The notes: generated by a model not told the origin, from the letters alone. DNA of 64,000 bases from Aurantibacter aestuarii (GCF_003008425.1 NZ_PXOQ01000015.1:186001-250000), one strand, 5' to 3'; shown: positions 6,768 to 16,724, counted from the stretch's first letter. Program-made: numbers and translations.

Positions 6768-7958
6768 TTAGTTTAAAAACTCAAATATTCCACAAGCACC
6801 TTGACCTGTTCCGACACACATCGTTACAGCGCCATATTTGCCAACCATATTTCGTTTACGCATTTCGTCAAATAATTGTACCGATAATTTGGCACCTGTA
6901 CAACCTAATGGGTGACCTAAAGCAATAGCGCCACCATTTACATTGATGATATCTGGGTTAAGGTTTAATTCACGAATGACTGCTAAAGATTGAGAGGCAA
7001 ATGCTTCATTTAATTCAATTAACTCTAAATCTTCTTGCTTTAATCCTGCTTGTTTTAAAGCTTTTGGAATTGCTTTAACAGGTCCAATTCCCATAATACG
7101 AGGTTCTACACCAGCTGCAGCATAATTAACTAATCGTGCAACAGGTTCTAGATTTAATTCTTTCACCATATCTTCACTCATAACCATAACAAACGCCGCT
7201 CCATCACTCATTTGAGAAGAGTTTCCAGCGGTTACGCTACCTCCAGCAGCAAATACAGCTCTTAATTTTGCTAAGGCTTCTTTGCTCGTGCCTGCACGCG
7301 GTCCTTCATCTTTAGTAACAGTGTAGGTTTTGGTTGCTTTTTTTCCGTTAGCATCAAGATAAGTCTGTTCCACATCTATAGGAACAATCTGGTCTTGAAA
7401 ACGGTCTTCAGCTAAAGCTTTTAAGGCTTTCATGTGTGAATTGTAAGCAAATTCATCCTGATCTTCACGAGACACCTTAAACTGTTTCGCAACAGCTTCT
7501 GCGGTATTTCCCATACCCCAATAGTAATCTTCGTGACCTGATTTTACAATATCGTAGTTTAATTCGGGTTTAAATCCTGTCATAGGAACCGAGCTCATAC
7601 TTTCTGCGCCACCTGCAATAATACAATCTGCCATTCCAGCTTGAATTTTAGCGGTTGCCATACCAATGGTTTCTATTCCTGACGAACAAAAACGATTTAC
7701 GGTTACACCAGGAACATCCACAATATCTAATCCCATTAATGAGATTAATCGTGCCATATTTAAACCCTGAGAACCTTCTGGCATAGCATTACCTACAATT
7801 ACATCGTCAATACGTTTCGGGTCTAAATTAGGAAGCTCTTTCATCATGTATTTGATGGTTTCAGCAGCTAATTCATCGGTTCTTTTAAAACGGAACACAC
7901 CTTTAGGAGCTTTCCCAACTGCAGTTCTGTATGCTTTTACTATATATGCTTGTTTCAT
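6768..7958 (-). CDS. fadA: Acetyl-CoA acyltransferase (3-ketoacyl-CoA thiolase)
   Basis: A 396-residue thiolase that cleaves 3-ketoacyl-CoA with CoA to release acetyl-CoA. The acyl-carrying Cys is in NRFCSSGIE (Cys91), the catalytic His in GHPLGCTGAK (His349) and the second Cys in CVGTGQG (Cys381), so all active-site residues are present and the length is normal. It sits 100 bases downstream of the FadN-type enzyme, its partner in beta-oxidation, and 112 bases upstream of fadE. Confidence 0.93.
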   Translation of the reverse strand: MKQAYIVKAYRTAVGKAPKGVFRFKRTDELAAETIKYMMKELPNLDPKRIDDVIVGNAMPEGSQGLNMARLISLMGLDIVDVPGVTVNRFCSSGIETIGMATAKIQAGMADCIIAGGAESMSSVPMTGFKPELNYDIVKSGHEDYYWGMGNTAEAVAKQFKVSREDQDEFAYNSHMKALKALAEDRFQDQIVPIDVEQTYLDANGKKATKTYTVTKDEGPRAGTSKEALAKLRAVFAAGGSVTAGNSSQMSDGAAFVMVMSEDMVKELNLEPVARLVNYAAAGVEPRIMGIGPVKAIPKALKQAGLKQEDLELIELNEAFASQSLAVIRELNLNPDIINVNGGAIALGHPLGCTGAKLSVQLFDEMRKRNMVGKYGAVTMCVGTGQGACGIFEFLN

Positions 7959-7971
7959 ATTTTATGCTTTT

Positions 7972-8036
7972 AGCTATTAGCTTTTGGCTTCTAGCGTCTA
8001 TGAATAGTTTTTTTAATTTGCCAATAGCAAGGAGCT
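7972..8036. repeat. Imperfect inverted repeat between fadN and fadA
   Basis: AGCTATTAGCTTTTGGC (7972-7988) and GCCAATAGCAAGGAGCT (8020-8036) pair at about 13 of 17 positions. It is a possible intercistronic mRNA hairpin; there is no T-run right after it in the transcript direction. The left part is a low-complexity TTAGC-type string, and similar AGTATTAG strings occur at 1118-1130 and 6661-6690. Confidence 0.35.
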
Positions 8037-8058
8037 AAAGGCTAATTGCTTTATTTTT

Positions 8059-10467
8059 TTAATTACGTAAAGGTTTCCCCTTAGTTAACATATGCTGAAT
8101 TCTTTCCAGAGTTTTACGTTCTGTACATAACGATAAAAAGGCTTCGCGTTCTAAATCTAATAAGTACTGTTCGCTTACTAAGGTTGGTTCAGATAAATCG
8201 CCACCAGCCATTACATATGCTAGTTTATTAGCAATTTTCATATCATGCTCACTTATGTAGTTACTGTCCTGCATAGAATCTGTACCTACTAAGAACATCC
8301 CTAATGCTTGTTTACCCAAGACCTTAATATCTTTACGTTTTACAGGTTGTGTATAACCCATATCTGCCATAAGTTTAGCGTGTTGTTTCGCCACAGCTAA
8401 CTGTCGGTCTTTATTTACCACGACTATATCTTTACCTTTTTGTAAAAGATTTAAATCGAAAGCTTCGTAAGCCGATGTAGATACTTTTGCCATACCTATA
8501 GTTAAGAAATGCTCTTGTAAAACATTTAACTGTACATCGCCTTTTTGGAATAAGTCCTGCGCTCTTAAAGCCATTTCTTTAGAACCACCACCACCAGGGA
8601 TGACTCCAACACCAAATTCTACTAAGCCCATATAAGTTTCTGCCGCAGCAACCACTTTATCTGCATGAAGTGATAACTCACAACCTCCACCAAGTGTCAT
8701 ACCATGCGGTGCAGATATGGTTGGAATTGCAGAGTAGCGCATGCGCATCATCGTGTCTTGGAAATACTTAATTGCGGCATTTAATTCGTCATATTCTTGC
8801 TCTGCAGCCATCATGAAAATCATCCCAATATTTGCTCCAACAGAGAAGTTTGGACCTTGATTACCAACAACCAAACCAGCAAAGTCTTTTTCAGCTAAAT
8901 CGATTGCTTTATTAAGACCTGCTAAAACATCGCCACCAATGGTGTTCATTTTAGAACGGAATTCTACATTTAAAATACCATCTCCTAAATCTTGAACAGA
9001 AACTCCTGAGTTTTTAAAGACTTCGGTGGTTTTTCTGATATTATCTAATATGATAAAACTATCTTGACCTGGTATTTTTTCTTGCGTTTTATTTGAAATA
9101 TTGTAAAAATAACTAGCTCCGTCTTTAATAGAGTAGAAGCTATCGCTACCAGAATTTAACATGTCTGCAACCCAGTCTGCTGGTTTTAAACCTTCGGCCT
9201 GCATCATTTCGATACCTTTTTGTACGCCAATAGCATCCCAAATTTGGAACGGACCGTGTTCCCATCCAAATCCAGCTTTCATGGCATCGTCTATCTTGTA
9301 TAAATCGTCTGTAATTTCTGGAATTCGGTTTGAAACGTATGCAAATAATGCAGAAAAACTTTTTCTGTAAAATTCGCCAGCTTTATCTTTTCCTTTAACT
9401 AAAACTTTAAATCTATCTGCAACATGATCTATGGACTTTGTAAGTTCTAAAGTTGCAAATTTAGCACGTTTATTAGCTCTGTATTCTAAAGTGTTTAAAT
9501 CTAAAGATAAAATATCTTTAGAACCATCTGCTTTACGCTCTAATTTATAAAATCCTTGTCCTGTTTTACTTCCTAACAATTTGTTTTCCATCATTGTATT
9601 GATGAAATCTGGTAGAACGAAAAGTTCTTTACGCTCGTCGTTAGGACAGTTTTCTCTTATGCCGTTAGCTACATGAACTAGCGTATCAAGACCAACTACG
9701 TCTACAGTTCTAAAGGTTGCCGATTTTGGTCGCCCAATAACAGGTCCGGATAATTTATCGACTTCTTCTATGGTTAAATCTAAATCTTTAACGGTATGAA
9801 ATAAACTCATAATAGAGAAAATTCCAATTCTGTTTCCTATAAACGCAGGTGTATCTTTAGCAACTACAGAAGTTTTTCCTAAAAATTGTTCGCCATAACC
9901 ATTTAAAAATTCTAAAACAGATGGATCTGTTTTTGGACCTGGAATAATTTCAAACAATTTTAAATAACGTGCCGGATTAAAAAAGTGTGTTCCGCAGAAA
10001 TTTTTCTGGAAATCTTCACTTCGCCCTTCACTCATAAATTGAATAGGAATACCAGAGGTGTTTGAAGTAATTAAAGTTCCAGGTGTTCTATGTTTTTCTA
10101 ATTTTTCAAACACCTGCTTTTTAATATCCAGACGCTCCACAACCACTTCCATGATCCAGTCTACGTCTTTAACTTTAGCAATATCATCTTCTAAATTACC
10201 AGTTGTAATACGATTGGCAAAAGAAGTATGGTAAATGGGAGAGGGCTTAGACTTTAATGATGCTGTTAAAGCATCATTTACTAATCTGTTTCTAACCACT
10301 TTATCTTCTAAAGTTAATCCTTTAGCTTTCTCCTGATCATTTAGTTCTCTTGGTACTATGTCTAATAATAAGACTTCAACACCAATATTAGCAAAATGGC
10401 AAGCAATACCGCTTCCCATAATACCAGAACCTATAACAGCAATTTTTTTTATGATACGTTTACTCAT
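8059..10467 (-). CDS. fadN: 3-hydroxyacyl-CoA dehydrogenase / enoyl-CoA hydratase
   Basis: An 802-residue bifunctional beta-oxidation enzyme. The NAD-binding Rossmann motif GSGIMGSGIA (13-22) is at the N-terminus and the dehydrogenase region runs to about 400. The crotonase-like hydratase domain follows, with the oxyanion-hole segments VGNQGPNFSVGANI and GMTLGGGCELSLH and the EFGVGVIPGGGG stretch. This order is the reverse of E. coli FadB and matches Bacillus FadN; the gene order fadN-fadA-fadE is also that of Bacillus fadNAE. It hydrates enoyl-CoA and oxidises the product. Seven bases separate it from marR, so they are co-transcribed. Confidence 0.9.
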   Translation of the reverse strand: MSKRIIKKIAVIGSGIMGSGIACHFANIGVEVLLLDIVPRELNDQEKAKGLTLEDKVVRNRLVNDALTASLKSKPSPIYHTSFANRITTGNLEDDIAKVKDVDWIMEVVVERLDIKKQVFEKLEKHRTPGTLITSNTSGIPIQFMSEGRSEDFQKNFCGTHFFNPARYLKLFEIIPGPKTDPSVLEFLNGYGEQFLGKTSVVAKDTPAFIGNRIGIFSIMSLFHTVKDLDLTIEEVDKLSGPVIGRPKSATFRTVDVVGLDTLVHVANGIRENCPNDERKELFVLPDFINTMMENKLLGSKTGQGFYKLERKADGSKDILSLDLNTLEYRANKRAKFATLELTKSIDHVADRFKVLVKGKDKAGEFYRKSFSALFAYVSNRIPEITDDLYKIDDAMKAGFGWEHGPFQIWDAIGVQKGIEMMQAEGLKPADWVADMLNSGSDSFYSIKDGASYFYNISNKTQEKIPGQDSFIILDNIRKTTEVFKNSGVSVQDLGDGILNVEFRSKMNTIGGDVLAGLNKAIDLAEKDFAGLVVGNQGPNFSVGANIGMIFMMAAEQEYDELNAAIKYFQDTMMRMRYSAIPTISAPHGMTLGGGCELSLHADKVVAAAETYMGLVEFGVGVIPGGGGSKEMALRAQDLFQKGDVQLNVLQEHFLTIGMAKVSTSAYEAFDLNLLQKGKDIVVVNKDRQLAVAKQHAKLMADMGYTQPVKRKDIKVLGKQALGMFLVGTDSMQDSNYISEHDMKIANKLAYVMAGGDLSEPTLVSEQYLLDLEREAFLSLCTERKTLERIQHMLTKGKPLRN

Positions 10468-10474
10468 AATTATT

Positions 10475-10930
10475 TTAGCTTGATTTTATTTCGTTTTGAT
10501 TGTATATTTTTTTATTGGAAACTCTTTCATTGATAAGGTCTGCAACCTCATAAAAATGTTTAAGTTTTTCTTCAGAGACATGATTTCTAATATCTTCATT
10601 AAATTTCAATACTTTTTCTTTGGAATATTGGCGCTTCTCTCGACCAAATTCGGTTAAATGTATAATGACGCCTCGCCCGTCTAAAGGATTTGGTTTACGC
10701 TCTATAAGTCCTCTTTTTTCCATAGATTTTAAAATACGAGAAAGACTTGTAGCTTCCATACCCATTATTGGACCTAGTGCTGTAGATGATGTTCCTTCTT
10801 CTTTATCGATACTTAACAAGGTAAAGCCAGTTGCCATAGTACTATCAAACTTAGCTGCTTCCTCATTATACATTTTGTTAACAGCCAACCAGGTGGTTCT
10901 TAACATATAATCTATAGTACGATCTTTCAT
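10475..10930 (-). CDS. MarR-family regulator of the fad operon
   Basis: A 151-residue winged-helix protein: helix-turn-helix region STALGPIMGMEATSLSRILKS, then the wing RKPNPLDGRGVIIHLTEFG, both typical of MarR. It is the first gene of the marR-fadN-fadA-fadE unit and probably controls it, with an acyl-CoA or fatty acid as the likely ligand (inferred from context). A 22-base perfect palindrome lies 35 bases upstream of its start and should be its own operator. The name FadR would be wrong, since E. coli FadR is a GntR protein. Confidence 0.88.
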   Translation of the reverse strand: MKDRTIDYMLRTTWLAVNKMYNEEAAKFDSTMATGFTLLSIDKEEGTSSTALGPIMGMEATSLSRILKSMEKRGLIERKPNPLDGRGVIIHLTEFGREKRQYSKEKVLKFNEDIRNHVSEEKLKHFYEVADLINERVSNKKIYNQNEIKSS

Positions 10931-10950
10931 GTTATAATTTAATATTTAAC

Positions 10951-10958
10951 CAAAGATA
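10951..10958 (-). promoter_or_regulatory. -7 box of the marR-fad promoter
   Basis: On the minus strand the bases read TATCTTTG, a match to the Bacteroidota TAnnTTTG element, 20 bases upstream of the marR ATG. No clear TTTG lies 19 bases further up; that place is taken by the palindrome 10965-10986, so a bound repressor would cover the promoter. Confidence 0.55.
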
Positions 10959-10964
10959 AAAAAA

Positions 10965-10986
10965 AATACTATGCACGCATAGTATT
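10965..10986. promoter_or_regulatory. MarR-type operator palindrome
   Basis: AATACTATGC-AC-GCATAGTATT is a perfect ten-base inverted repeat with a two-base centre. Its core TATGC-n2-GCATA has the form and spacing of MarR operators, and it overlaps the -33 region of the marR-fad promoter. Because it is followed by T-rich sequence on the minus strand and lies 42 bases after the acyl-CoA synthetase stop codon, it may also act as that gene's terminator. Confidence 0.7.
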
Positions 10987-11028
10987 TTTTAGTTAATTTG
11001 ATGTTATAATTAAATTTATTCAGAAATA

Positions 11029-12801
11029 TTACGAATTATATATTTTTTGATATAAATCTTTATAAATATCTTTAATAATATCACGTTTCATTTTCATGGT
11101 TGGTGTTAATTGTCCGCCTTCAATAGACCAAACATCTTTTGTAAGTTCAAAACGTTTGATTTGTTCCCATTTACCAAAATGTGTATTGCAAGAATCTATT
11201 TCTCTTTGAATACGTGAGATGACTTCTTCTGAATTAACAATTGCTTCGTTAGTGGTATCTATTTGTTTTCCTTTTTTAGAAATCCAATCTTTTATAAATT
11301 CAAAATTGGGTTGGATAAGAGCAGCTGGCATTTTTTGACCTTCACCAATTACCATGACTTGTTCTATAAAACGAGATTGTTTTAATTCATTTTCAAGAAG
11401 CGTCGGGATGACATATTTACCACCTGAAGTTTTAAACATTTCTTTTTTACGACCTGTTATTTTTAAAAATCCTTCAGCGTCAATTTCACCTTTATCTCCG
11501 GTATGGAAATATGCTCCAGTCATTACTTCATTCGTTTTGGCCTCATCTTTATAATAGCCCAACATAACATTTGGACCTTTAATAAGAAGTTCGCCATCTT
11601 CAGCAATTTTAACTTCCACGCCATCTATAGGCTTCCCGACGGTTCCTACTTTAAAGTTTTTGCCACGCATCATCCCAACTGACACTACGGGAGATGTTTC
11701 GGTTAACCCATAACCTTCCATAACCTGCATTCCTGCTGCGCAAAATAAACGAGTTAATCTGGGTTGCAGCGGAGCAGAACCAGAAACCATAGTGGACAAC
11801 TCTCCACCTAAGGCTTCCTGCCATTTACTAAAAATAAGTTTTCTAGCAATGCTTAGCTTAAACTCATACCAAGCACCATTTTCTCTGTAGGGTTTCCACT
11901 GTTCTCCTAATTCTATTGCCCAATGGAATAGTTTGTATTTTATTCCTGAAAGTTCAGATCCTTTTGCATAAATTTTATCGTATACTTTTTCAAGTAATCG
12001 AGGCACTACACTCATTAAGTGTGGTTGGATTTCTTTAGCGTTTTCTCCAATTTTGTCGATCCCTTCAGCAAAATAAATACTCGATCCAGAATACTGATAT
12101 AAGTAAATTAACATGCGTTCAAAAATATGGCAGATTGGTAAAAAACTTAAAATACGGGTTTCACCGCTCGTAAGTGGTAATCTAGGGTAACTATTTAAAA
12201 CATTACTAGTAATATTATCGTGCGATAGCATAACCCCTTTAGGTTTACCTGTGGTACCAGAAGTGTAAATAATAGTTGCCAGATCTGTTGGTTTTACAGC
12301 GTCTTTTCTTGCTTCAACTTCAGACTGATTGCTCTCGTCTTTTCCAAGTTTAAATAATTCTGAATAATGTTTGCAACCATTAATATGGTCAAAACTATAA
12401 ATCTCTTTAATTTTTGTATTATGTTGGACTTTTCTAACCTTTTCTAAAACTTCTTCATCTGAAACAAAGCAATATATAGATTCACTATGGTTTAAAACAT
12501 ATTCATAATCTTCTGCAGTTATCGTTGGATATACCGGGACATTTTGTGCGCCAGTTTGAAGAATACCAATATCCATAATATTCCAATCCGTTCTATTGGT
12601 TGATGAAATGACAGCTATTTTATCATCTTTTTGAACCCCCATTTTTAAAAGGGCACGACTTACAGCATTAGCTTTATCGACATAGTCTTTAGATGATGTT
12701 TTTATCCACTCACCATTAGTTTTAGTAACTAAAGCTGCTTGTAGATTATATTTTTGTAATTGGTAATGTGGAAAATCAAATAAACGGGTAACTTCTGTCA
12801 T
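11029..12801 (-). CDS. fadD: Long-chain acyl-CoA synthetase
   Basis: A 590-residue AMP-forming ligase that activates fatty acids to acyl-CoA. The P-loop YTSGTTGKPKGVMLSHDN spans 179-196, GYGLTETSP is the linker motif, and YFHTGDKGEID plus ITGRKKEMFKTSGGKY carry the ATP-binding Asp and hinge and the catalytic Lys region. The length and the FHWAIELGEQW segment put it with the bacterial FACL/FadD15-type long-chain enzymes rather than the shorter E. coli FadD. It lies directly upstream of the marR-fad operon on the same strand and supplies its substrate; the palindrome between them suggests separate transcription. Confidence 0.85.
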   Translation of the reverse strand: MTEVTRLFDFPHYQLQKYNLQAALVTKTNGEWIKTSSKDYVDKANAVSRALLKMGVQKDDKIAVISSTNRTDWNIMDIGILQTGAQNVPVYPTITAEDYEYVLNHSESIYCFVSDEEVLEKVRKVQHNTKIKEIYSFDHINGCKHYSELFKLGKDESNQSEVEARKDAVKPTDLATIIYTSGTTGKPKGVMLSHDNITSNVLNSYPRLPLTSGETRILSFLPICHIFERMLIYLYQYSGSSIYFAEGIDKIGENAKEIQPHLMSVVPRLLEKVYDKIYAKGSELSGIKYKLFHWAIELGEQWKPYRENGAWYEFKLSIARKLIFSKWQEALGGELSTMVSGSAPLQPRLTRLFCAAGMQVMEGYGLTETSPVVSVGMMRGKNFKVGTVGKPIDGVEVKIAEDGELLIKGPNVMLGYYKDEAKTNEVMTGAYFHTGDKGEIDAEGFLKITGRKKEMFKTSGGKYVIPTLLENELKQSRFIEQVMVIGEGQKMPAALIQPNFEFIKDWISKKGKQIDTTNEAIVNSEEVISRIQREIDSCNTHFGKWEQIKRFELTKDVWSIEGGQLTPTMKMKRDIIKDIYKDLYQKIYNS

Positions 12802-12855
12802 TGGTTATGATGATAAAATGATATTTAAAAGCAAAATACGATAATAAATTGATAC

Positions 12856-12883
12856 AAAAAAAGGAGTTTTTGTAGAAACTCCT
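12856..12883 (-). terminator. Terminator of purL
   Basis: AGGAGTTT (12862-12869) and AAACTCCT (12876-12883) form an eight-base-pair stem with a six-base loop. On the minus strand a run of seven T follows (12856-12861 region). It lies 29 bases downstream of the purL stop. Confidence 0.75.
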
Positions 12884-12912
12884 CTTAAATAGTGATAATT
12901 AGTTAGATATAA

Positions 12913-15900
12913 TTATTTTTTATTTACAATCCATTTTCTGGCGTTAACAAAAGCTTCTAGCCAAGGAGAGACTTCGTCCTTACGACCGTTTGGATAGTTA
13001 GCCCAGTTCCATTGGAATGTAGAACGCTCTATATGTGGCATAGTTACTAGATGTCTTCCTGTTTTGTCGCTCATCATAGCCGTATTAAAATCAGAGCCAT
13101 TTGGGTTATTTGGATAACCTTCGTAAGCATATTTTGCAACAATGTTATATTTATCTTCGGTATAAGGTAATTTAAATTTCCCTTCACCATGAGAAATCCA
13201 AACACCTAGCTCTGTTCCTGCCAAATTAGAAAGCATAACGGAATGATTTTCCTGAATTTTAACAGATGTGAATGAACTTTCGTGCTTTTTAGAATCGTTG
13301 TAAGTCATTTTACCATGCTCATCATGCTCCGGATTAATTAAATCCAGTTCCATCCAAAGCTGACAACCATTACAAATTCCAACAGATAAGGTATCTTCTC
13401 TTTTAAAGAAATTCTCTAATGCTATTTTTGCTTTCTCATTATATTTAAAAGCACCAGCCCAACCTTTTGCAGAGCCTAACACATCACTGTTTGAAAATCC
13501 TCCAACAGCACCAATAAATTGGATATCTTCTAAAGTTTCACGTCCAGAAATTAAATCGGTCATGTGGACATCTTTCACGTCAAAACCAGCTAAATACATC
13601 GCATTTGCCATTTCACGCTCAGAATTAGATCCTTTTTCGCGAATAATTGCCGCTTTTGGTCTTTCGTTTGGAAGTGTTCCAATTGTATCTTTTAACTTTC
13701 CTGTAAAATGCTGAGGAAATGTATATTTTAAAGGCTGATTTTTAAAGTTTTCAAATCTCGCATCTGCTAAATCGTTAGCCGTTTGTTTGCGGTCTAATAA
13801 TAAAGAAGTTTTTGACCAGACATCTCTAAGTCTTGAAACTGTCAAGCTAAATACTTCATTATGATTGATGATACTTAAAAAGTCACCTTCCACAACTTTT
13901 CCTATATTGAAAAACTCAATATTAGCTTCTTCTAAAACGGCTTCAATGGAAGCATCTTTTGATTGAAATACGATCCCTGAATTTTCAGAAAATAATAACT
14001 TAATAGAGTCTTTTTCAGAAAGTGCAGTTAAATCCAACTCGGCACCTAAATCAACTTCAGCAAAACATAACTCCAATAAAGTTGTAATTAATCCACCAGA
14101 TGCTACATCATGTCCAGCAACAATTTGATGATTTTTTATTAAGTTTTGTATGGTATTAAATACGCGTTTTACATATGCTGCATCAGTAATATTTGGTGTT
14201 TCATTTCCTAAAGTATTTAAAGTTTGAGAAAAAGAACTACCACCTAATTTAAATTCATCTTGAGACAAATTAATGTAATAAATATCTCCTGCATTTTGTT
14301 GAAGTACAGGTTCTATTACATTTGTAATATCATTACAATTGGCTGCAGCTGAAATAATTACTGTTCCAGGAGAAATAACATCGCCATCAGGATATTTTTG
14401 CTTCATTGATAATGAATCTTTACCGGTTGGAACGTTAATTCCTAAATCGATAGCAAATTCTGATATGGCTTGAACCGCTTCATATAAACGTGCATCTTCG
14501 CCTTCGTTTTTACAAGGCCACATCCAGTTAGCAGAAAGCGATACACTTTTTAAGTTATCTTTTAATGGCGCCCAGATTATGTTTGTAAGCGCTTCAGTTA
14601 TAGAATTACGACTTCCAGCAACAGGGTTAATTAAGCCTGAAATAGGAGAGTGGCCAATACTGGTAGCAATACCTTCTTTACCATTATAATCCAGAGCCAT
14701 TACACCAACATTGTTAAGTGGAATTTGTAAAGCTCCTACACATTGTTGTTTTGCTACTTTACCACCAACACATCTATCTACTTTATTGGTTAACCAGTCT
14801 TTAGAAGCTACTGCTTCCAGTTGTAATACGTTATCTAAATAATCATGAAAAGAATCGCTGTTGTAATCTAAATCCTTATAAATTCTTTGGATGGTTTTGT
14901 CGGTCATGACTGTTTTTGGAGAACTACCAAACATATCTTCCAATGCTAAATCCATTGGTTTTTCTCCAGTGGTTTTAGATTTAAATGTAAAACGATCATC
15001 TCCGGTAACATCTCCAACAGTATACATTGGTGAACGCTCGCGGTCTGCTATTTTTTGTAAAGTGTCTATATGTTTTTCGGCAATAACTAATCCCATACGT
15101 TCCTGAGATTCGTTTCCAATAATTTCTTTGGCTGATAAAGTTGGGTCGCCAACAGGTAATTGATCTAAATCTATTTTTCCGCCGGTTTCTTCAACTAATT
15201 CTGAAAGACAGTTTAAATGTCCACCAGCACCATGATCGTGAATTGAAACGATAAAGTTTTCATCACTTTCTACCATACCACGAACCGCATTAGCAGCACG
15301 TTTTTGCATTTCCGGATTAGAACGTTGAATGGCATTTAATTCTATTCCTGAACTATTTCCTCCGGTATCTGCAGAAGATACAGCAGCGCCACCCATACCT
15401 ATACGGTAATTTTCTCCACCAAGGATAACTATTTTATCTCCTGTATTAGGTTTGTCTTTTAATGCTTGGTCTGCTTTTCCATATCCAATTCCACCAGCTT
15501 GCATAATCACTTTATCAAAACCTAAACGTCTTGCATCTTCTTCATGCTCAAATGTAAGTACAGACCCACAAATTAAGGGTTGACCAAACTTGTTCCCAAA
15601 GTCGGACGCACCATTACTGGCTTTAATTAAAATATCCATTGGGGTTTGGTATAGCCATTTACGTTCCTGCATACCATTTTCCCAAGGTCTATTTTCTTCT
15701 AATCTTGAGTAAGATGTCATGTAAACCGCAGTACCTGCTAATGGAAGAGAACCTTTTCCTCCAGCCAAACGGTCTCTAATTTCGCCTCCAGAACCAGTTG
15801 CAGCACCGTTAAAAGGTTCTACAGTAGTTGGGAAATTATGCGTTTCGGCTTTTAATGAAATAACCGATTCGAAATCTTTAGTTTCATAATAATCTGGCTT

Positions 15901-16584
15901 ATCTGCACTTTTTGGCGCAAATTGTTTCACAACTGGACCTTTTACAAATGCGACATTATCTTTATATGCCGAAACAATATCATTTGGATGTTGTTTCGAG
16001 GTTTCTTTAATTAATTTAAATAGAGACGTTTCTTTCTCCTCTCCATCAATAATAAAAGTGCCATTAAATATTTTATGACGACAATGTTCTGAATTAACTT
16101 GAGAAAATCCAAAAACTTCAGAGTCGGTTAGAGAGCGTCCAATTTTTTTAGCAACACTTTCTAGGTAAGCTACCTCTTCATCACTTAAAGCTAAACCTTC
16201 TTTGTCGTTATAATTCGCTATGTCTGTAATGTCTTTAACTGCTTCAGGCTGAATATTTATGGTAAACATGTCCTGATTTAGACTGTTAAATTTCTCAGAG
16301 ATCATAGGATCAAAATCCTTGAAATCTTCAGTAGAAGCCTTAAACTCTTCAATTCTTATAATATCAGAAATTCCCATATTTTGAGTAATTTCTACTGCAT
16401 TAGTACTCCAAGGGGTTATCATAGCTGCTCTAGGTCCAATAAAAAAAGCATCTACAGATGCTTGTTCTAATTTTGGCTGGTCGCCAAATAACCATGATAA
16501 TTTTGAAATACTTTCGTTAGATAATTCTTTTGTTGTTTGAACAGCAAAAACCTTACTGTTTACGTTTCCAAAGAAATGAATCAT
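12913..16584 (-). CDS. purL: Phosphoribosylformylglycinamidine synthase (large PurL)
   Basis: A 1223-residue enzyme of purine synthesis, converting FGAR, glutamine and ATP to FGAM. The N-terminal part holds the PurS-like and linker regions, then two AIRS-type halves with the ETHNFPTTVEPFNGAATGSGGEIRD stretch split over the nucleotide site, and the GHDVASGGLITTLLEL motif in the second half. The C-terminal glutaminase domain has the nucleophile in GICNGCQ (Cys1071) and the His-Glu pair in MPHIERS (His1184, Glu1186). It is the fused form, so no separate purS or purQ is needed. It is transcribed alone between two terminators. Confidence 0.95.
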   Translation of the reverse strand: MIHFFGNVNSKVFAVQTTKELSNESISKLSWLFGDQPKLEQASVDAFFIGPRAAMITPWSTNAVEITQNMGISDIIRIEEFKASTEDFKDFDPMISEKFNSLNQDMFTINIQPEAVKDITDIANYNDKEGLALSDEEVAYLESVAKKIGRSLTDSEVFGFSQVNSEHCRHKIFNGTFIIDGEEKETSLFKLIKETSKQHPNDIVSAYKDNVAFVKGPVVKQFAPKSADKPDYYETKDFESVISLKAETHNFPTTVEPFNGAATGSGGEIRDRLAGGKGSLPLAGTAVYMTSYSRLEENRPWENGMQERKWLYQTPMDILIKASNGASDFGNKFGQPLICGSVLTFEHEEDARRLGFDKVIMQAGGIGYGKADQALKDKPNTGDKIVILGGENYRIGMGGAAVSSADTGGNSSGIELNAIQRSNPEMQKRAANAVRGMVESDENFIVSIHDHGAGGHLNCLSELVEETGGKIDLDQLPVGDPTLSAKEIIGNESQERMGLVIAEKHIDTLQKIADRERSPMYTVGDVTGDDRFTFKSKTTGEKPMDLALEDMFGSSPKTVMTDKTIQRIYKDLDYNSDSFHDYLDNVLQLEAVASKDWLTNKVDRCVGGKVAKQQCVGALQIPLNNVGVMALDYNGKEGIATSIGHSPISGLINPVAGSRNSITEALTNIIWAPLKDNLKSVSLSANWMWPCKNEGEDARLYEAVQAISEFAIDLGINVPTGKDSLSMKQKYPDGDVISPGTVIISAAANCNDITNVIEPVLQQNAGDIYYINLSQDEFKLGGSSFSQTLNTLGNETPNITDAAYVKRVFNTIQNLIKNHQIVAGHDVASGGLITTLLELCFAEVDLGAELDLTALSEKDSIKLLFSENSGIVFQSKDASIEAVLEEANIEFFNIGKVVEGDFLSIINHNEVFSLTVSRLRDVWSKTSLLLDRKQTANDLADARFENFKNQPLKYTFPQHFTGKLKDTIGTLPNERPKAAIIREKGSNSEREMANAMYLAGFDVKDVHMTDLISGRETLEDIQFIGAVGGFSNSDVLGSAKGWAGAFKYNEKAKIALENFFKREDTLSVGICNGCQLWMELDLINPEHDEHGKMTYNDSKKHESSFTSVKIQENHSVMLSNLAGTELGVWISHGEGKFKLPYTEDKYNIVAKYAYEGYPNNPNGSDFNTAMMSDKTGRHLVTMPHIERSTFQWNWANYPNGRKDEVSPWLEAFVNARKWIVNKK

Positions 16585-16616
16585 TAGGTGATGATTTTAG
16601 AGTAAATATTAAGTTA

Positions 16617-16624
16617 CAAATTTA
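16617..16624 (-). promoter_or_regulatory. Possible -7 box of the purL promoter
   Basis: The minus strand reads TAAATTTG, fitting TAnnTTTG, 32 bases upstream of the purL ATG. No convincing TTTG stands 19 bases upstream, so this rests on the -7 element alone. Confidence 0.4.
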
Positions 16625-16694
16625 GAATTTTTAGTTTAAAATTCGTTGAAAATAATGGAGTTAATTTTTTAGTTATTCACGAGGTTTTAAACAA

Positions 16695-16724
16695 AAAAAA
16701 GCGACTTAGTAAAGTCGCTTTTTT
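16695..16724 (-). terminator. Terminator of the endonuclease gene
   Basis: AAAAAAGCGACTT (16695-16707) and AAGTCGCTTTTTT (16712-16724) form a perfect 13-base-pair stem with loop AGTA. It lies three bases after the stop of the nuclease gene and ends in T residues on the minus strand. Confidence 0.88.

Noticed and set aside
10965-10986. Reading the palindrome only as a terminator of the acyl-CoA synthetase gene
   Set aside because: The two-base centre is too short for a good RNA hairpin loop without opening pairs, and its position over the marR promoter fits an operator better; a double role stays possible.
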